Below are positions 57,796-64,000 of a stretch of DNA of 64,000 nt, one piece after another (position 1 is the stretch's first letter; each line of letters begins with the position of its first letter). Source of the stretch: Entoloma clypeatum (taxonomy: Eukaryota > Basidiomycota > Agaricomycetes > Agaricales > Entolomataceae); the NCBI GenBank assembly GCA_963565915.1, contig OY751491.1, positions 2,232,001-2,296,000 of the forward strand, given 5' to 3'. Position numbers and translations under genes: made by a program. The notes below the pieces were generated by a model that had not been told where the DNA came from, did no database searches, and saw only the letters and a list, made by a program, of their open reading frames with translations.

Positions 57796-60000
57796 GGGGC
57801 AAAAAAAAAGAAGCGAGAGGGGCTGAGCGCTGAGTCATTTAGCCGTGCTGTCTGGTCATGTGTGTGTAATGTATGGCTTTGTGTCTATGTACAAATCTCT
57901 AATCCACTTCTGCTGCATAAAAATCTGGAACCCTAGAAGACGCTCAACATGACTCATGATATTTGCCGACGCGACGAAATTCAGGGAGAGAAAGTTCAAG
58001 GCGCAGTGAGGTGGATACACTGTCGAACCTCGTAATAGAGTCATGACGCGAGGGAGCTTCTTAAACTCTTTCCCATTCAGTAGATACGTAGGCAGCTAAA
58101 CGCAATATACTGTATATCATGGCGACGCGGTCGACCTTTCGTGGTGACGAACGGCGACTGGAAAAATTTCGGACATACCAGACCGCAGAACAAAGACATG
58201 GCACAGAGTATGTAATCAGTAATTTTGAGTCACCTGGGGAAGTCTGGGGTCAAGGGACGAAGAACTGCGTCCCTGAGTTCGGATGCTACGTGAGGGTCGG
58301 TTGAGAAAGGTGAAATCGAGACGAAGAGTTGGCCAAAAGCAAAGAGAAGCGCGATGTGGACGGAACTTGGCCACGCCCAGGGGGTTGGCCAGCCTTCTTT
58401 GAATTCGGCATCCTTGCGACGTGCATGATCGAGATGACAGAGTCTGACGCTGCTCTCCATATTTTTTGGGACGGTTCCTGGGCTGCTGGCAGCGACTGGA
58501 AGAAAGGGTTGGACTCCACAATAATTCAACTCAATGTAATTTAGAACCAAAAGGGGAATGAGCCATGTACGATATGGAGAGAGTGGCTTTAGATAGTCTT
58601 TAACAATTCATACCAGGCAGGTGATCTGCAGAAAGCCTGACGATAAGGCCGGAAGATAGATATCGCGATGCCATCTATGAGCGGCCATTGGTTGTCTGTC
58701 CACTGACATATCTCGTGAGTCACACTCGATGAGCGTGAACATGACCGCCTAGGTAGGGGTTGGTCGGGCGGTGGCGGAACGCCGGGGTGGTCTGCGTACG
58801 TGCTCGTAACTTGGCCATTGACCTCATCCAAGGTGACGCCAGATCTGTGGCAAATCACTCTGCGATCGCCGTGATTCCATTGGTCGATAACCCGCTGTCC
58901 CGCTGGCTCCGGCGATGGCGAGAAAACAAGGATTTCTTGTTCATCGATTCATCGAGCTTCGAGGGGACGATCGCCAAAGCGGGTAGTTATCTTCTTCGTA
59001 TCTCACCGTCGAATGAAATATTAACCAGAGCATGAGCTCAGAGAGGGGATTTCCACAGCGATGCGAAATTCACTTGGCGCCGAACAGTTCCTTCTGCTGG
59101 GACGCAGCCGATGGATTGTCATATTCGGCATGCGACCCCCACATGTCAACATGCCCCGGGGACAAAGGATTGACGGCGCCCGCGCATTGCCGGAAGGTGT
59201 GGAGCGGGGAAGCTCTCTATCTGGGCACACAGTACCAATATCCGAATCACGGAGGTCTTTTGTTTCCTTGTTGAATGCGATGCGCGCAGTGGCTAGATCC
59301 CGCAACTTCACCAGCAGTGAACCAGCTCGTTAGAACACACCCGTGAGAGAGGTCGTGATGTGAAGCGCCATAGAATATGGCTGGCGCGTTCGACACGTAG
59401 GAAACTGCATGTTACCTAGTCGACATGGTGTTGGCAAGATTCCCAGGGTAGCAGTGGGAGCAGTCTTCGGTCGCCTTGTGGTCAATAAAGGTTAGTGCAG
59501 AGTATGCGAATTCGCTCACATGTTGGACAAAAGGCTATGTGTACAAAGGGCTATCACACCGCGGTTACTGGAGAGCGAGTAATCCCAGCAGACTTGGGAT
59601 GTCGGGTGACGGTGATGTACTCGGAGTTCCAACTCCTGAGAGGGGTACGGAAGTCTGAGGTTCGTCTGCTCTTCCTAGACGAATTCAGTTAATGTGGGTG
59701 ACAGCAATAGCAAACGCTGTCCAGTTATGTAGAACGTCAGATAGAGATGCGTGCACCGACTGACCTTCGACTTGGAACCTTCTTCCCGGCCGGATCATGG
59801 TGTTTCTTTCCCCAATACTTACTCGGGTTTATCCGAGGCAATTGAGTTAAGTGAGGTAACCTCTGAAGAGCGAGTGGCGCAGACTGAGCATTATAAGTGT
59901 TCTCCTGAATATTTGGGGCGGTAACGATAATATAATCACTGTGCACCACAATATCGAATTTGAATGCATCTTTGAAGTATTTGGCAAAAATCCAAAAGAA
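57796..60000. other. No firmly supported gene
   Basis: Short open frames on both strands (for example 58119-58304, MATRSTFRGDERRLEKFRTY; 58760-59035) are not linked by convincing splice sites and match no family I know. 59950-60000 leads into the tRNA gene. Confidence 0.4.
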
Positions 60001-60073
60001 TGGTCCAATCCAGGATCGAACTGGAGACCTTCTGTGTGTAAGACAGAAATCATAACCACTAGACCATTGGACC
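60001..60073 (-). tRNA. tRNA-Val (anticodon TAC)
   Basis: Minus strand, 73 nt, folds as a complete cloverleaf: acceptor GGTCCAA/TTGGACC with discriminator A, D arm TGGTCTAGTGGTTATGATT, anticodon arm TCTGT-CTTACAC-ACAGA (TAC at positions 34-36), T arm TCCAG-TTCGATC-CTGGA. It closely follows fungal tRNA-Val. No intron. TTCTTTTGG directly downstream (59990-60000) provides a pol III terminator. CCA is not encoded. Confidence 0.92.
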
Positions 60074-60089
60074 ACATTATTGTGACAAG

Positions 60090-60407
60090 TGTTGAACATT
60101 CAAATATGGATGTATCGACAGTCAATCACGTGACTACGATCATGTGTTTTACCATGTGGCCTACAGCCTTGATGCTGTGTACCAAGATGTTTCATCATGT
60201 TCTAGCCAATAGCGTTACTAGCTTGTAGTTGGTCTGTGCGCATTCCCATACCTATAAGTACTGCATGTAAGTAGTGTAGTACAACAGAGCCAATACTCAG
60301 TAGTTCTATCATCGCCCACTCTTCTTCAAACATCTCAACCCTCTTGCTTCAATGTGAGTATCATTAACCAGGCTTCCTCTGCGTCTGCAAAGGCGTGCTG
60401 TTCAATA
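60090..60407 (+). repeat. 5' LTR of the third Copia-type element
   Basis: 318 bp. Start TGTTGAACA and end TGTTCAATA are inverted copies with one mismatch (final CA decayed to TA). Confidence 0.7.
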
Positions 60408-61975
60408 GGTTATGGGCCCCAGATAGCCCCTAGGCTTGGGTTTATCCCTCTAAGTTCTAGAGTAGTTTGCGCGCTCTAACGGAGCTGCTGCAACTACTAT
60501 GCCTGTATGATACTAACCTGGTCTCTGACCAGTGAGCGATGACATGCGCGCCTTTAAGGCTGCCACCGTCTATCCTCTTTAAACTAGTAGCATAAACTAG
60601 TTTAAGTTAGTTATCTGTTTTTGATACTTGGGGGTTCCAGACTAGTGAGTGCCGTTTTCGGCTGCACCTAGTTCTGATGTCCAAGGCTATTGAGCGCTCT
60701 GGAGTGCTGAATGCATCGCGCTTGTCCATGTGATCGCCTCTGAGCTTAACAGCGTCAGATCTGCTGAGCTTGCTCGCAGCTGCTGCCAGCGCTCTAGTCC
60801 TTGATTTAGACTAGCACCTTTACGGCCTATGTCTATATTTGGACAATTTTTTGTATAGCTAGTGTGCTGTGCATCTTATCGGCTGCCGCCACTACTTATG
60901 TGCAACATGTCTGACAAACGCTTGCTGAGCTTGCTTGCAGCTGCAGTCTACATTTCACATGCTGTGACATGTCCTGTCAATAGCACAAACTTTTCAAAGG
61001 CCAACGCTATATGGTTATCTGTCGCTCCAAGTTTTTACTTGTTTTGAGCATTGACATATAGATATACCTGGAAGCGGAGGTGATGACGCCTGCTTGAGAA
61101 GCAAGACTTTCTCACGGTTATCAGCATTTGATCTAATCAATGCCCTAAGAATGAGTTTGTGGTTTTATAAACCGAATTGAGTATATCTCGATGTGCTGAC
61201 ATTTGGACATCACGATTCTCAGGAACTTTCTGTTCCTTGAACCTTTTTTGTCAATCGATCTTGATCCATTGCACCCTGTACCTGATGGAAGCGCCCTTTT
61301 TCGGGTTGCCTCAGGACCTTCCCATTTTTATAGTTGCACGATCTCAATTTGATGCTGACTTAAAATCGTTCCTAGATGAAAGGATCTTGCATCTGCTTTC
61401 ACTATGGTTTCATCCAAGCAAACCATTGGTCACACCATGACATCCATGTAATTCAGCGTGATGACAGTTTCCACAGATGACACCTCTGTACTCTGGATTG
61501 CATGGTCACACCACACATCCAGAAGGTGAAAGTCATGCAGTTGCGACACGGATGGCATGTGCGCCATGTCTGTACTTGCAAATGTGGAAAGAAGAAAGCA
61601 GTATGCATCCTCATCTACATTTTCTTCACTTGTTGAACTGTGACTCTCTAGGATCCCTGAGCACTGCGCCCAAGTAACATCCAAAGAGCTCGAATGAGGG
61701 ACTTACCATCCCCCTTCAATCACAGTGATGATGAAGAAAGGAGAATCACACCCGGTATTACACCCGAGGTTACACCCGGGGAAATAAAGATGGAGGGATC
61801 CCCTGAACTGTAGGTGACTGTCTTTAGTAAATACCACAGCATTGTGACCCCTAGTCACATAAATAAAAGCTATTACAAAGCTCTCTGACATGTGTCAACA
61901 AATTCAGACAATCCCTTAATTGGTTTAAATTGTTCTTGATATTTTGCTGACAACTGTTTTTCAAACAGATCAAAC

Positions 61976-62845
61976 ATGTCCTCAATCAATACTTTGATTG
62001 CTGTTCCCATTCTTGACGGCTCCAACTATCTTGAGTGGTCGAGCACCATGTGTTCATACCTCAGATCTCAAGGTTTGTGGCAGATCGTTGCTGGCATTGA
62101 AAAGGGACCCTCAGGGTCCACCGCACCTAAGCGGATAGCTGCAACTTTAGTCAGAGGATGGAACATTAGGGATCAATTGGCTCTAGCCAATATTTGACTC
62201 CGCGTTGATCCGTTGATTAAACTCACCAGAAACACGTCTTACGAGACCTGGTTTGAGTTAAAGAATAGATTTGGACGAGCCGTCTACACGACAGTCCTGT
62301 CTGATGTCTGTGCCACATTGTCCTTCAGACTTTCAATGAAGTGACACCCTGTGATCAAGATTGATTATCTCGGATCTATGATCACCTAAGCACGCATCAT
62401 TCTATTTCTCAGTCGACACGCACCCTAATGTTACTATCTTCGCTCCCATCTCCTGATTGGGATGACTATGCCACAGAGATCCTTCTCTATAATGATGATC
62501 TCACCTACTTCAAGGTTCGAGAATTGATTGTTGAAAAATACAATCGTCATCATCCAAACCATGCTTCTGATTTTTCAGAGGGATTACCTAAATGGCATAG
62601 GAATAACCTATGATCCTCAGCTGAAATCATGTAATAGATTTCATAATCCATCTCAGAATCTATGGGAGAAAACTCGAGCACATTCACATTTTGTTGAGCC
62701 CTATCGTGGCAGTTATAACGGAATAGTGTTCAACACTCCCAGGGCCGCTGGCATCGCCGCCCCTGGGAACACCGTCATGACAGAACAAAATGAGGATCCA
62801 CCTGTTGAAGATTACGACACAGCGTTTCCACCGCTTGGACCTTAG
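61976..62845 (+). pseudogene. Copia-type gag, degenerate
   Basis: ATG 61976: MSSINTLIAVPILDGSNYLE, WSSTMCSYLRSQGLWQIVAG, the typical Copia Gag start. TGA at 62195, then LRVDPLIKLTRNTSYETWFE and LKNRFGRAVYTTVLSDVCAT with further stops (62341, 62387) and frameshifts near 62450-62530. The tail ENEDPPVEDYDTAFPPLGP-like stretch ends at TAG 62843-62845. The Gag ends in a natural-looking stop rather than running into a protease. Confidence 0.8.
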
Positions 62846-64000
62846 ACCAGCACATCATTACATAAAATGATTTCTATTTTCTTTCGCTGTTGCAATAAAT
62901 TGTGTTTGCGACATGTCTATGAAAGAAATACTAAGAAAGCTTTAAAAAATGCATTTCACATTTTTAATGTTCAAATAACTTATGTCCAATCCTGGAATAA
63001 TCTGAATAGTTAGTGAACTTTCTAAGCTGCCTACTATCAAAGGAAAAAGCATATAAAAGCACACGATTCTATATCATCTAATTGGGTGTCAAAAGAACTC
63101 TTAATTGAGTTGCTATTCCCGACCCCTTCTAAAATCGTGCATTTAAGCTTGTTTAAAAGAACGCGCAAGTCATTTATTTGTCTTTTGCTGTGCCTTTATT
63201 CCTTTACTTTGGATTCAAATTCCACTTTATATCATTGCTAAAGAGACGTGCTAAAATCACGCCTCTGTCCATGGGATGCATGATTGATTGGATAAATAAA
63301 TGCTTCTAAGCATTTAAATAATGTTGTTATACACTTCATTATTCACAAGATAGAAGAGTCTTAAAAACACCCTTCAATCGTCAATTCAAGATTGGTCTAA
63401 CCAACCAACCTTGTTCCTTCACTTTTTCTGCAACAACTGTTGCACAAATTAGCACAAGATTGAGTTGAGCAACCATGTACGCTCCTCATCTTAACGCTCT
63501 CCATTATTGCATGGGAATAATTTCCATTGTGAAATTAAAATAGAGTCCTTGTGACACTCTATTTGCAAAATGGATTAGTCATGGAATTTGCAATAAATGT
63601 TGCTTGCAAATGGAACTGGAATGATTGCCTGAGACTAGCTATCTCAGATCAGCAATTCACACCCTTTTTGCATGAATTATTGGTTTCCCAGCCAAGTTCT
63701 GCACTGTTTCAGTTCATATGCCATTTACAAAGCAAATGATTTATGTCATTTCAGCATGAAACGATTCCACACTTGACTGGAAAAGGGGGAGAATATAGAG
63801 AAAAGAGCAATTCTTAATTGAACTTGCATTCTTGCGAGCTTTGCGTTGATTGATTTTATCTCATGCAATTGTTTTGCATAACAACACTCTATAGGATGCA
63901 CAGCGATTTACCCATTAAATCCGCGACATCTTGAACAAGGATCTATCTTACTCAAAAGATAAAATGACATGCCGTCCAAAAACAATGATATTTGGATAAC
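62846..64000. other. AT-rich, no gene recognised
   Basis: Low-GC sequence with scattered stops in all frames; no RT, integrase, LTR or tRNA seen. May be the untranslated remainder of the third element. Confidence 0.45.

Larger units (their letters stand above)
60090..62845 (+). mobile_element. Third Copia-type element (5' LTR, leader, gag; no pol seen)
   Basis: 5' LTR 60090-60407 (318 bp, TGTTGAACA...TGTTCAATA), PBS GGTTATGGGCCCC at 60408, then a leader of 1.57 kb and a degenerate Gag. The LTR has TCACGTGAC (60126-60134), CCTATAAGT as a TATA-like box and GTGAGT (60354). It shares this architecture, but little other sequence, with the Copia copies. It starts 16 nt upstream of the tRNA-Val gene. 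No protease, integrase or RT follows the Gag up to the window end, so it may be a gag-only derivative or be interrupted; the right end given here is only the end of gag. Confidence 0.7.

Noticed and set aside
12545..62845. Idea that TGA is read as sense in this genome
   Set aside because: Host genes (permease, calcineurin A, the 57.0-kb gene) end at TGA in the expected place, and sister copies show CGA at two of the transposon TGA sites; decay explains the pattern.

Overview
The window is genomic DNA of a filamentous fungus, almost certainly a basidiomycete of the mushroom-forming type (Agaricomycetes). The host genes are intron-dense, with introns of about 50-60 nt and GT-AG borders, and encode clear fungal proteins: UNC50/Gmh1, calcineurin A, an amino-acid/GABA-type permease and the mitochondrial Mg channel MRS2. 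The accessory DNA consists of Ty1/Copia, Ty3/Gypsy chromovirus, hAT, Tc1/mariner, Helitron-helicase and SINE-like sequence. No bacterial-style operons are present.

Layout. (1) 1-12 kb is a host gene island: a WW-domain protein (minus, runs off the left edge) divergent from UNC50 (plus); a small predicted membrane protein; a stretch I cannot assign; an amino-acid permease (minus) divergent from calcineurin A (plus). (2) 12.5-18.3 kb is a complete but decayed Copia element (copy 1; 308/306-bp LTRs, TSD ATCTG) inserted in an older Copia RNase H relic. (3) 18.5-20 kb holds a low-complexity palindrome and a possible multi-exon host-like gene fragment. (4) 20-33 kb is one old minus-strand Gypsy-like retroelement ('R1': gag, protease, start of RT) broken by two insertions that restore its frame when removed in silico: a hAT-like element with a 20-bp minisatellite (21798-23274) and a TA-flanked TIR element (23391-31848). 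The latter carries a further 6.65-kb chromovirus with 402-bp LTRs, TSD CAACA and a C-terminal chromodomain. (5) 33-43 kb has a second hAT-like element with a perfect 8-bp TSD, two near-identical inverted Tc1-type transposons that each keep an open DD34E transposase, and between them a Gypsy-type gag-pro-RT-RNaseH remnant bounded by TGTAAGGGC inverted ends inside the same 20-bp minisatellite. (6) 44.6-52.4 kb has a Helitron-type Pif1 helicase 3' part interrupted by a poly(A)-tailed SINE-like insert, then Copia copy 2 (309-bp LTRs, TSD GAAAT), the younger copy with only two in-frame stops. (7) 52.4-58 kb returns to host sequence: MRS2 (minus) and a six-exon gene of unknown, possibly nucleotidyltransferase-like, type (plus). 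(8) 60 kb to the end: tRNA-Val(TAC) on the minus strand and, 16 nt upstream of it, the 5' LTR of a third, more divergent Copia-type element with a degenerate gag and no visible pol.

Most interesting signals: all three Copia 5' regions have a splice donor inside the LTR and an acceptor 7-11 nt before the gag ATG, so a leader intron would remove the primer-binding site and all upstream ATGs; the chromovirus has an 11-nt Tf1-like self-priming match and an extra ORF between pol and the 3' LTR; nearly every in-frame stop across unrelated elements is TGA and LTR differences are all or nearly all transitions, pointing to CpG-directed C-to-T decay; and one 20-bp minisatellite family recurs in separate elements and carries the retroelement insertions. 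I found no anti-phage, CRISPR or biosynthetic system.
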